Positions 1 through 10,467 of a stretch of DNA of 64,000 bases are shown piece after piece; within the stretch, counting starts at the first letter, position 1; every line of letters starts with the position of its first letter. A model generated the notes under the pieces. The model was given only the letters and a program-made list of their open reading frames with translations, ran no database searches and was not told the origin of the DNA. The position numbers and the translations under genes are program-made. The DNA lies in assembly GCF_025602895.1 (NCBI RefSeq), contig NW_026516211.1, forward strand, positions 310,001-374,000, in the 5' to 3' direction. This DNA is from Polychytrium aggregatum. Its lineage: Eukaryota; Chytridiomycota; Chytridiomycetes; Polychytriales.

Positions 1-81
1 TTCCTGGTGAGTGCCTCGCGAGGGAGATGAGGATGACGGTCGCCTGGAAGGTCCATACGAACAGCATCGCCTGACAGGAAA

Positions 82-2236
82 ATGGATCCGCTCTCGCAGA
101 CGCTGCAAGCCGATCAGGTCAGACTTCTGGGGATCCAAAGAATTCAAATTCAAGCCGACATGCTGGCGAATAGAGTAAGTGTGCTTGACTGAAGCACAAA
201 CCCGCATACCAAACGACACCGGGGCTGGAAGGGCTACTTTGCGTGCCAGCTTTGGGTAGCGGGACGAAGCACCGGCACGACGATATGGGGACTAAGTTCA
301 GCACTGACGGAGACATCTTGACATGGACACTAATACTGTGCCCACGACCCCAACAGCAATTCTATTCCTTTGTCAAACTCCGGGAGGAACCTCTTGTGGT
401 GGTAGGTCTTTCGGCGCAGGGGAAGCCGCTGCTGCCAGCATCTCACTGCGACATGGCTGCGACATGGCTGCGACAGGGCTGCCCGTGCCCTCCCCCGGCA
501 TTTTCCTCGCTACGGTCAAGGCCATCGGGCTCATTATCGAAATCGTCTCAACCCCCTCTCGTTAAGGTCCAGTTTATCGTCCCTCTCTTCACTATCGAGA
601 ATGGAATCAAGACTCCGCTATGTAAGCAATTGTGCAGTCTTGTTGCAGCAGCGCCGGGTTGAGAGGTTGGACGGCTGCGCCTAGTATCTGCTAAGCTACT
701 GTCGAGTGTTCATAAGCTCATATGCCCTCACGTTGCGGCTGGTGTTTGTTTGCTCAAGTCAACCTCACTGTCGATTATTCGGTGAACACTCGCACGGATT
801 CCATCCACGTCGATGTATCGACAAACGAGCCGAGCGATGCCCCCGGAAAGCCATTCAGGGTCAGTTTTGTTGTTTAGTGGCGGTATTTGTACGGAGGCAT
901 TGTCACCACTTCATCATTGCGGTCGATAGGTGATTTCTTTGACCAAACCAGCCTTGTGTCGTCGCTCTATCTCATCTGACTCTAATCGCACTTTGCCCAC
1001 CGACTCTACAGCTTCCTGAGTTCAGGGCAGCGTCAGAGAGCATAGGGCTGTACTGCGAAAGCATCGAAAAGCGAGCTTCACGAAAGAACGGCGAAGTTTC
1101 CGATCGCTTCACTTCCAGACGAAACCTTATCACGACCATCTCCCAGCGCATGGCAGCGTAAGTGTCCACGGCCGGATTCCCGAGCGATGGCCGGAGCGAG
1201 CTATGGTGTGTCGGATGAGGCGCAGGGAGAGGAGAGGAGAGAAGACACTGAGCATGCATCGCCGCCGGAGAACTGATGAATTCTACCGATTGTCGCTGGA
1301 CACAACTCAGACATATTTTGGAGTTTGATGAAAAGAATTTTACCTATCTGGCATACAAGCTGCGAATTGTAAAAGACCCAGAATATACGACGGAGTCATC
1401 CTATCGGATCCGAAGAAGGACTTTCCTTTTTATTGTGAATGGTATGTCGCTGTGCACGAAATTACGTGTGAGGATGTGTGTGAGGCGATCTCTGCTGACC
1501 GTCAGCGTTGAAGCATTGGTTCGGCAACACATAACTGACACATTTTTCTTTACAACTACCGGCTCACGTTTGAATGGCTGGCGGCGACACTCTCGACCAC
1601 ACCCCAACGAATGCACTTTGGTGAGCGCAGTCAAAGTCCATCAAAACTTTCCCTCGGAAAACTACCCGCCGACCGTTTTCGTCATTTGTCTCAACACCAA
1701 AAGCACAGTGCCGCTTCGGTTTAGATACGACCCATACATGACACCTGAGGAAACGGCGCTGATGATCATGTAAGTACAAGCTCAGTGAGCAAACGCCACC
1801 TCGGCAGCGATGCGGTCAACAAGGGACACGGGACAGAAGCGGCTGATTCGGAAAGCGGCCGCTAAAGCAGCGAGAACATATGCGCAAAAGCTGACTGATA
1901 TGTTGATGTCGACTCGATTCGATTCGATTCGATTCGATTCCAGAAACGACGCCGAGAGTGTCGCTCAGTCCTACTCGAACCAACGGATCCGACCACATGG
2001 GGCCGAATCCCGAGACCCATACGATGCAAGATACAACTGATTACATTCGCATCGTAGCGATTTGGAGCTGTGCCGATGTCTCATTGCAACGATATCGCCC
2101 GAAAGCGGATCGGTCGAACATTTACGGCGAGCCCAAAGTAAAACCGACGAGACACACTGTTCTGAGTCAGAGTTGTCGGTTCTTTCTGGATCCTGAATAT
2201 ACTCCATCTATCGCCCGTCATGATCAAAAGGTGTGA
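82..2236 (+). CDS. Unrecognised multi-exon protein
   Basis: I do not recognise this protein. A gene is supported by a chain of exons whose phases agree. The ATG at 82 opens an exon to 174 that ends at a GTAAGT donor. It is followed by 357-401, 567-621, 759-859, 1012-1157 and an exon from 1311, each flanked by AG and GT and each continuing the reading frame. The joined product has no stop and reads like a globular protein, with segments such as VQFIVPLFTIENGIKTP and HILEFDEKNFTYLAYKLRIV. After about 1441 the structure is uncertain. The frame stays open to 1773, but GTATGT at 1442 and GTAAGT at 1769 suggest further introns. A possible last exon ends at the stop at 2236. No signal peptide or membrane segment was seen. 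The 3' half and the end coordinate are inference. Confidence 0.5.
1916..1940. repeat. (GATTC)n microsatellite
   Basis: About five copies of GATTC in tandem, probably inside an intron of the unrecognised gene. Confidence 0.85.
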
Positions 2237-2459
2237 ACCAGGAGACTAGAGACAGAGGGACTCTCTCAACTCGACCCTCTTGGTGCCAAGAAACCGCCCT
2301 TTGAGCGAAGCTGCCCAGGCGGCCCAATCCATTCACCACATTCCAGCACCGCAACATCAATTCCAGTCGATCGTCGCCACAGGAAATTGACCAGACGGAT
2401 AATTGCAGTGCACCCCAAAAACAACAGGCAGTAGTTGATGTGAAGGACTCACCGCCGTT

Positions 2460-2800
2460 CCAATCGCCGTGGGCGTGGAGGAACTGGTTGATTGACGGTG
2501 TGATGTGCAGGATGTGGGTTCAAGTGGGTGGGTGCAGCTGAGGCAAAAAGGAGCAACAGAAACAGAGTCGCTTTGGCGGAGTGGTTAACGCGGTGCCCTG
2601 CTAAGGCATTGTCCTTTGGACGCGCAGGTTCGAATCCTGCAGGCGACGAGAATGATTGTATTTTGCAAGTTGTGATGTTGCGAGGTGCCAGTGTTTTGCT
2701 GCCCCGCCATTCCATTCGTCGCTCTCCACATATCATTAATGATATATCATTGATCACATATCGCTCTCGCTGCACTTGCCATTCGTCGCACGCCATGTGA
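2460..2800 (+). repeat. tRNA-Ser-carrying dispersed repeat, copy A
   Basis: This is the shortest and most diverged of four related blocks (the others are near 14340, 38008 and 40575). Similarity starts about 100 bp upstream of the tRNA-Ser (GAGGAACTGGTTGATTGACG) and runs about 140 bp beyond it, to GCTCTCGCTGCACTT. This copy has a few substitutions and a small insertion of ATGATAT-like sequence near 2735-2755. Flanks outside these limits do not match the other copies. Confidence 0.85.
2567..2648 (+). tRNA. tRNA-Ser(GCU)
   Basis: An 82-nt class II tRNA gene. The acceptor stem pairs GTCGCTT with AGGCGAC, with discriminator G. The D-arm contains TGGTTAA, the anticodon loop is CTGCTAA (anticodon GCT), there is a long variable arm, and the T-arm contains GGTTCGAATCC. 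There is no intron and no encoded CCA. A T-run (TATTTTG, about 2659) downstream is a likely Pol III terminator. The same gene recurs at 14659, 38264 and 40765. Confidence 0.95.
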
Positions 2801-2819
2801 CACTCCCCAGTGAGCACGC

Positions 2820-3546
2820 ATCAATCCAGTCACCGAGCGGCATCTCAGCCAAGCTGCTCCCACAGTGTTGTCTGCTGAACTTGAACGGAAGGGGGAGGAG
2901 GGAGCCAAGATGCATCCAGGGCCGTTGCAAAAGTCATGTATATTTAGGTACCAGAACAAGATAGAAAGAATGAAGAAATTTAGGTTGCTCATGTCCTCAA
3001 AAACCCCAGGGTTACCCGCCCGCCCCCCGCGTGCTCTAAAAAAGAACAAAACGAAATAGAAAAAAAAAAGAAGAAAAAGCGAAGGCACATACGGACAAAG
3101 CGCATGGAGGAAATCGGAGGCTGTTGTGGTTGTGGTTGTGGTTGGTTGTTGGGAGGGTGGAGGAACGGAGGGGAGGGGGGAGAGACAGACACAATTGCAG
3201 GACGGGTCGTACAGTCCTAAACAACCGAGCGCGTCAAACTGACAGAACGGATTAGGCTTCGGCTTGGATTTCCAGCAACAATCGTTGTGATCAAGAAGCA
3301 TGCCAAGCCATTGAGAGTAGAGATGTAAAAATCACGAAGAAAAATAGAATGAAAAATAAAAAAAAAATAGCACGATGGATACGGAAGAAGGAGGGCGGGG
3401 ATTGGAAGTGGAAAGAAAAGAGTTGGATGAAAAGAAGGAAGCGAGGTGGCTGAGAAGGCAGAGGTGAGCTCCAAAAGCGGTGTTCGGTTGCTGTATCCAG
3501 TGCAAAGATAACAGATCGTGTACTTTTATTCTCCTCGACGGCTTGT
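2820..3546. other. Intergenic, low-complexity tracts
   Basis: No gene is seen here. It holds an A-rich run near 3055-3080, GGTTGTG-type repeats near 3125-3150 and purine-rich tracts, and probably includes the 3' UTR of the septin gene, which ends at 3547. Confidence 0.5.
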
Positions 3547-5571
3547 TTATTCCTCATCCGCCTCTTCCTCTTCCTCGTCGTACTGGCCGTCGCGGGAGAG
3601 CTTCTCGGTACGGTACTGTTCGTAAAGAATCGACTCGGTGATCTCCTTCAGGTCCTGGAGATGGGAGCTGTGGTAGATCGGGGATGTCAGTACATGCGGC
3701 CACGAACTCTATCAACTGAGTGGTCACCAAAGAAAGGTCCTCTGGTGAACTCGTGGGAACTGTGGCGGCAGTTGATTGTCTGCGTCTCCTCATCGGACTG
3801 GGCAGCCCGTCACTGCCGCATATCCGCTCGAAGTTGAAGCTGCCCTCACCTCAAGAGCATGTAGCGCAACTTCGAAAAATCGCAGTGTCTCGAGTTGTCG
3901 ACCTCGACAACACCCCAGGGGTACTGACGGCAGCGAACGCGTCGGCCGTTGATTTGGATCTCATCTTCGGAGCCAATGACGGCGAAAGGGAGCAGCTCTC
4001 GCAATTCGTTGTTCTCCTCGATGGTCTCGTCGTCATCTTCCTCCTCGTCATAAGGGAAGTTGTAGATGGGGATCTGGTAGTGAGTAATGTCCTCCATGAC
4101 CCGCTTCTTGAAGATGGCCAGCTCCGTCGGTGCCAGAGAGTCGGACTTTGCAACAACAGGGATGATGTTGACTCGGGGAGCAAGGCGTCGCATGAACTCA
4201 ATGTCGAGTTGGCGCAGACTACGATTTCACGGGAGATAGAGCGTCAATGTCAGCCCCGAGGATCAATCCGGACCCTGTTGCAGGAAACGACAGATTGCGC
4301 ACGCTCGGGCCGATTGCAAGGATGGTTTTACCCGTGGCCAGTGGGGGTGATGAAGTAGAGGACGGCATGGACACGGTTGTCTGTGGGCGCGAGCAGACGA
4401 ATACAGTCGATTAGCATGCGTGCATCGGGCGCCCTAGAGAGACGGACAGAGCGGCTGGGCCTGAATGACATCTTACCTTGGAACTTGGGGTTACGCTTAA
4501 TACGAGACTCCTCAGCCAGGATGGTATCGTACTGCTGCTCGATGTAGTTCAGGATACCATCGAAGCTGCATGCGACAGATGCGTATTAGTGTGACGGATC
4601 ATATCTCGTCCTCGCGCCGGCGCTCCATCGCTTGGGGTTGGGACCTTTGGACATGCATCAGCAGTCGTAGTCGAGACGGCTGGTCTGGCGACCTGCCCTG
4701 GATTTCGGCCTGGTTGACGACCGCAGCTTACCTGGTCTCGTTGTCAATGTTGTCACCAAAGCCAGGAGTGTCAACGACAGTCAGCGAGAGCTTCAGGCCA
4801 TCCTCCTCCATATCTGTGTTTCATTTTGGATTCACATCGAGGTCATTGGGCGATCAGGAGGATCCGTGTCTGTTGCGGCAACCGACGCTCCACTCGAGGC
4901 ACGGTGCAGTGTCGGGCCTTTGTCGTTAGTGTCGAACTACATACCGACGGTGACGGGGGTGATGCTCAAGGTCTTCTCGATGGCGGCTTTGTCGGGGAAG
5001 GAGTTGTCCTTCTTCTGGAAGACGGGCGATTCGCAGAGGGTGTTGATGAAGGTGGACTTTCCGAGACCGGAGCAGCCTGAACATCAGGTCAGCCAGAGGC
5101 AGAAGGTTTTGTGCGGGTGTGGTGCGGTTAGTCGTGAACGAGACAGGAGCATCGCTCCTGCAACAGGAGGGGGGGAAAGGGCTGGAGGAGCTGGCGGTCT
5201 CAGAAGGGCTCAAGCAGAGTGGGGGGGGGGACGATTGATCCAACTCGACATCATGGCATACAGACCAACGATCATGATGGTGAACTGCAAGCCCTTCTTG
5301 ACGGCCTTTCGACGGATAGCGGGAGACTGGCGAGCAAATAATGTATGGTGAGGCAATGACGATCATCGATGCGAAGGGCGGCTCGAAGCCACACAGCCAG
5401 GCGCTGAGCTGAACTGAACCGAGCCGAGCCGAGCCCAGCAGGTTTGGCCTGGGGCGGGCTGGTTGTCTTGCTCAGTCGGTTGCTGGCACTTTGCCCAAGC
5501 CCACGACAGGGTTGGCAGGACCCAAAGTGCAAGCGATGTGTAGCTACCATGTTGTTGGCTTTCGATGACAT
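3547..5571 (-). CDS. CDC11: Septin, Cdc11 type
   Basis: A GTP-binding septin that assembles into filaments at septation and budding sites. The start is a 24-nt exon (5571-5548) encoding MSSKANNM. It is joined in phase to 5326-5266 ([17 protein letters not shown]) and then 5076-4945, which carries the P-loop [10 protein letters not shown]. The later exons give DTPGFGD (G3), [28 protein letters not shown] joined to [12 protein letters not shown] (G4) and the septin-unique stretch ending in [10 protein letters not shown]. The last exon is 3667-3547. Residues around the P-loop and the [13 protein letters not shown] segment fit Cdc11 better than Cdc3, Cdc10 or Cdc12 as I recall these families. The C-terminus is a short acidic tail ([10 protein letters not shown]) with no long coiled coil. 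The P-loop has Cys where many septins have Glu or Gln. It is transcribed divergently from the glycosyltransferase at 7353. Confidence 0.93.
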
Positions 5572-7352
5572 GGACGGTTTCCCCGTTGCGGCTGGTCAGA
5601 GGAGCGGCAGGAGCGGATGAAGACAACTCCAGAACGGGCCTCGGCGAGCAGGCGAGTTTGGCGGGCAGCGAAAAGGCGAAGAGCGAGAGCAGGCGGCGAG
5701 ACGAGGGCCAGCGAGAGCCAGCCAGGCCACCGCCGAGAAGGTGGCGAGAAGCGCGCGAGAGGGCGGCACAGAGACTCAAGGGCTTGGGCGCGCACCAATG
5801 GCAGCGAACAGGAACAGCAGAAAGCAGAAAGCAGCAGCAGCAGCAGACGAAGGGCCACTGTCGCTGTGGCGGGTGGGTGGCTGTGGCACGCACTGTGGCT
5901 GTGGGAGACCGTTGTTGCTGTGGCGGGTGCTGTTGCCCGCGGCTTTCCAAAACCGGCGACGGCCGAGGCGCCGCGCGACACGGATGCGCTTCTGTGCAAC
6001 ACGCTCTCCGGATTTGGAAACGCCGGCTTTGGGCGCGTCCAGCCAGCAGTGCCGTGTGCAGAGTGCTCCTGGTTTGGAGAGCGTGTGTCCCTGTGCCGCG
6101 GAGTGCCGCTGTGCACATCAACGCGTCGAGATGGTTGTCGAGATCGTCTGTCGAGATGGTGGGCCGAGCCGGTTTGTCGAGATCGAGGCGGGGGATCGGG
6201 GTTGCGTGTCGGGACCGAGCACGGCGGGGGCTGCATGTTGGGGCCGTGTGTCGACCGAACATGGCGGGCTGCAGTCCCGCAAGAGCGCCGCCAGCGCCGG
6301 GTCCTGCATGGCATGGTGCATCCGATGCCATCGGATACTTTCAAACGCCATCGGATTCTATCGAGTGCGCTCAGATGCCATCACAGACGGGATCTATTTG
6401 GTTGGCATCGTCGCGGGCCTTGGCGCCGAGGACGGGCTGGGCCTGGACGGTAGGAGGCGCACGATTACCAGGCATGCATCTGCGCTGCATCTGCGCTGCA
6501 TCTGCGCTGCATCTGCGCTGCGTCGTTTCCGCCGAGCCCTCCGGCAATTCCCGGGAATGCAGCTTTCGGGATGACGTTTCATGCCCGCCGAGACACTCAT
6601 TCGGCCGCTCTGGTGTTAAAGCCTTTGGTTTTACAACGTCCTGGCCATTCCAGCCGTCTTGCTCATTCCAGACACTCGATGCATCCCCACAGCGCCCAGC
6701 GACCCCCCCCCCAATTCAACCATTCGCATGCATGCCGTCTGCGACGTGGCGGGCTGTTTCGGATCGCCGCTGATCCCTTCTTGGCCCCACGACGAGAAAA
6801 AAAATGCGGTCCTTCTGTGCATGTCGCCTTGGGCTGCGCGCCCGTGTCGGCGAATCAAGGCTGCGTCGCCATCCAAATATCAAACCGTTCGTTGCTCGCC
6901 CTCCCCTCGCCCCGCTCTGACCTGCTTGGACCTGATCGTCTGCGACTCTGGTGCCGATCAAGTACACTCCACGAGCACCAGGGGGTTCCGTTCCCGTCAT
7001 CGCTGTCTCGTCCGTGACCAGCTCGCTCTGCTCTCTCCCACTCCAGCGCCTGTTTCCCTCTGCGCCCTGTCGCCTCGCCAGCCAGCCGGCCGAGCCACCT
7101 GCCCGCCCATCTCTGCATCTCGCCCTGGTCCTCTGGATTCGCCGCCTGCTGCTTTTTGTCAGTCCTTCTTGGCCATCGTCTGTCCAACTCCCAGGCTGGA
7201 TTTGTGCCCTTGATCCACAACCGGTCGCAATCCTCCACTTCACTTGCCCCCGATCGATTCCAGCCCGGCTTGTCCGCCTCCGCTGAGTCCTGCTCGCTCC
7301 CATCCGTCCGCACACTCAACCGTACTATCAAGCCCCTCCCCCAGTCGCAGCC
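5572..7352. other. Divergent intergenic/promoter region
   Basis: About 1.8 kb between the CDC11 start (-) and the glycosyltransferase start (+). Long overlapping ORFs occur in most frames because the DNA is GC-rich. They have biased, low-complexity composition (Arg/Ala/Ser/Pro), no recognisable domain and no consistent splice structure, so I do not call them genes. A 12-bp tandem repeat (CATCTGCGCTG-like, four copies) lies near 6475-6530. Confidence 0.5.
6475..6530. repeat. Short tandem repeat (12-bp unit, about 4 copies)
   Basis: Direct repeats of CATCTGCGCTG within the CDC11/glycosyltransferase intergenic region. Confidence 0.8.
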
Positions 7353-9545
7353 ATGATCGACGGATACGACCTGTTTGCACCGGGTGTGTGTGTCTCTGTG
7401 ATCCTATCGCTGTTTCTGGGCCCTCTCTATTTCCCCAAGGCCTATCTGATCTTCCTGGCGGTCTACCTCTCGCTCTTCCTGGCCCTCGGCATGACCCACG
7501 TCGTCAAGTATAGACTCACCGCCCAGCGTATGATCCAGAACATCCATGCCTACTACTCTTCTGTCGATGCTGCCGAGCCCACGCTCTCGGGCTCCCTGTC
7601 CGCAAAGTCCGGCAGCGGACACACCCACGTCTTTGTCATCCCCAATTACTCCGAGCCCTACTCCCTGCTCCAAAAGACCATCGGGCGACTAGCCAGCCAT
7701 CGCCAAGCCAAAACCAATTACATCATCGTCCTTGCCATGGAAGCCTCTGAAAACGGATCCGAGGCCAAGGGCCAGAGCCTCGTCGAGGAGTTCAAGAAGG
7801 ACTTTTTGGATATGATTGTCTCGGTGCATCCCGCCGGCATTCCTGGCGAAGCCCGCGGCAAGGCCTCCAACGGTACAGTTGCTTTGCCCAGCCTCTTCAC
7901 CTTTATCGCTGCATACGGAGCCGTCTTCTGGCCCCCTGAATGGAAGAGGGATATATGCTTTGATCGCTTTATGGAGACAGATCGAGGTCCTGTTTGTAAA
8001 TCCTGCGGATCCTGCGTTCAACCCCGCCACTGGGCATATGATACTCCTCACCTTCTTCTGCCCACCCATCCCTGACTGCCCTTTGGCTTTCGGCCTTTGG
8101 GAGGGCGCTCACCCGCTACCCCCTTGGATCGAATATCTTTGGCTCTATCGATCATCTGTCGTGATTTGTTGTGGTCTAGACCCCGCTGCTAACGCTGCTT
8201 TCCCTGTCGTTCGAACCCCAGTCAACTTTGCTGTGCGTCGGGCCAACACCCTCCTCTCGGTCAAGGGCTACCAAATCAAGCAGCTTTTGCTGACGATCCA
8301 GGATGCGGATTCCGTCATCCCCGAACTCTACATCCACTCTGTCGAGAAGGCCTTCAGCGAAGCTGCGGATCCATACAGCACCCTGTACTGCCCCTCCATC
8401 ATCTTTTCCCGCAATTCTCTCAGCGTCCCTGTCCCTGTCCGCATCGTCGACAACTTTTGGAGCATCATGCACTCGCAGCAGCTCTCGAACCCCTTTGGCA
8501 TCCTCTTTCCCTGCTCCAATTACTCCCTTAGCATGGTAAGTCCGATGCGATCGCTGGTGTTGCCATTGCTTGGAGCCTCATCTCGGCTGCGCGATTCTGG
8601 TACAAGCCCAGATACGATCCTCACCGCACGCAACTGATCGTTCTTCAAACAGATCCTGGCCGACAAAGTGAACTACTGGGACACCGATGCAGCCTCGATT
8701 GGTGAAGATATGCATATGTGAGTGCCTTGATCGGCGACGCCACCGCCCTTACTTGATTTGTCTGTCAGGGAGCCGATTGTATCTCGATAGCCGGGGCAGC
8801 TATCGAGAGCCCAGAGCCCAGCCCGCTTTGATTGCTGCCTCAGCCAACGGCGGCCCACCGCACCCTCATGGATTTGCGGTGACTGACTCATGGATGCGTG
8901 CTCTGCAGGATGCTCAAGTGCTTCTTCAAAGCCAATGCCAAGGCTGTCCCCATCTACGTGCCCATCAACCAAGTCAATGTCTCAACCCCCGGATATCTCT
9001 CCAACATCAAAGCGCGATACGTCCAGGCCAAGCGTCACTACTCTGGCTCGGCCGAAGTGGCTTACTGCTTGCGCCACCTTGCGCGGACGTCTCCCGCTGT
9101 CCGGTTCTCGACCTGGCTCGAACGCATCTTGGCGACGCTCCTCATCATGGAAGCTTTCATCTTCCCCTGCACGACCGGCTGGGTGATGCCTCTGGGCACC
9201 CTGCTCTTTGATCTGCTGAGACCCCACCTCTTCGACAACGATCCTTTCTATGGAAACGTGATGCTGATCGCCAAGATGCTCACCATCGTGGCCGGACTGC
9301 CCTTGCTCACCTGTGCGATCTACTACCACCCCTTCCACATCGCCGTCGATCGAGAGCACTTCAAGAAGGAGCGCAAAGAGCAACAGCGCACCTGGTCGCA
9401 TCTCGCTGCCGAAATCGTTTCGATGCCGATCGCCGCCATGTTCCTCATGAACATTCCTGCTACTGTTTCGGTGATATCGCGGGCCATCCCCAACCGATCG
9501 TCGACCTACATTGTCGCCGAAAAGATCCTGGCCAACGATGAATGA
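7353..9545 (+). CDS. Membrane GT2-like glycosyltransferase
   Basis: Four exons (7353-7872, 8222-8535, 8653-8717, 8909-9545) join in phase to about 511 residues. The N-terminus has one or two membrane segments (residues about 7-48). A family-2 fold follows: the beta-strand HVFVIPNYSEPYSLL resembles the VxIPxYNE start of GT2 enzymes, then GKASNVNFAVRR, then the acidic QDADS that is the likely metal-binding DxD equivalent. An ED acid motif (SIGEDMHMMLKC) follows, then QAKRHYSG in the position of the usual QxxRW. Three hydrophobic segments end the protein. This resembles a group of fungal glycosyltransferase-2-like membrane proteins related to, but not the same as, chitin or hyaluronan synthases. 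The substrate cannot be told. Lack of a true QxxRW makes processive chitin synthesis unlikely (inference). Confidence 0.85.
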
Positions 9546-10467
9546 ACGAAGCACACCCCTGTCACACTTGGCTGTCTTGCTTTGTCGGGAGCCCCTTGCC
9601 GCTCCTTTCCCCGCGCATCCAATGCACGCATCGCCGTCTGTGCTGTGCTCGCCTCCTGTCCTCGTTGCCCATGTCTCTCCCTTTAGATCTTGTCCCAAAT
9701 GAAGCAGGCCATCCCCCAAACTCCTTTATGACTCTTTTGTGTTTGCGGATGGGTGCTCCTCTTCTCTCTCCCCTCCCACTCCCCACCCTTTCTTCTGGTT
9801 CGTGAATACACGCATGTCCCATCACAGCGGCTACCCCGTCATGGCCCTCAATAAGCGCATTAAGCCTCAAGACGCACTGTCTCAATCTTCCAGAGTTCTT
9901 CCAGGGCTCATCCATGGCACGAATGAGCAAGCGGGAAGCTGACAGTGCCTGGGAAGCATATCGCGCGTCCATAACGAAGCGGTCACCCTGATTTCAGTCG
10001 TTGTTAATTTCCGGGCCCTGAATACACCAGCTCACCGCTGCCATGGCCAAGCAATGTGCCCAGAGTGCCTGAAGGTCGAGCAACTCTCTTGATGTTGGAG
10101 AGCTGCACTCTGTATGGAGCTATTCAAAGAGTCAAATACATGCGGTCTCTCGGGAACATGACCACGATGTGCCAATCGATCGTCGCCACAGGATGTATTC
10201 AAGGCTGTGCTCATGGAGTCAACCAGACCACGGGACTGCCAGCCAAGACGGAAGCAATCCCATGGCTCGCCATCGAGTTTCGCATTTCGCAGATGGGGCG
10301 TCGGAGACCACCTTGAACCAGTTCGGGGCGAAGCGGGATAGTGTGTCCCTGACAGTCCCTCGCTGTGATCTGTAGTCTTGACTCGAGAAAATGGCGGCGA
10401 TTGACGATACAATCCAAAGAAAGAAACACATGACGTTGAACAACTCCATGCCGAGCTAGCTGAGAGA
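9546..10467. other. Intergenic between convergent genes
   Basis: Lies between the glycosyltransferase (+) and the LRR gene (-). Short ORFs only; no domain, RNA gene or repeat was recognised. Confidence 0.5.

Noticed and set aside
5548-5640. Alternative septin N-terminus in the frame reading [10 protein letters not shown]
   Set aside because: It resembles other septin N-termini at first glance, but its donor phase does not match the acceptor at 5326, whereas MSSKANNM does.
5363-6773. Overlapping long ORFs on both strands (up to about 400 codons)
   Set aside because: GC-rich composition keeps several frames open at once. The products are low-complexity, share no domain with known families, and occupy the divergent promoter of CDC11 and the glycosyltransferase.
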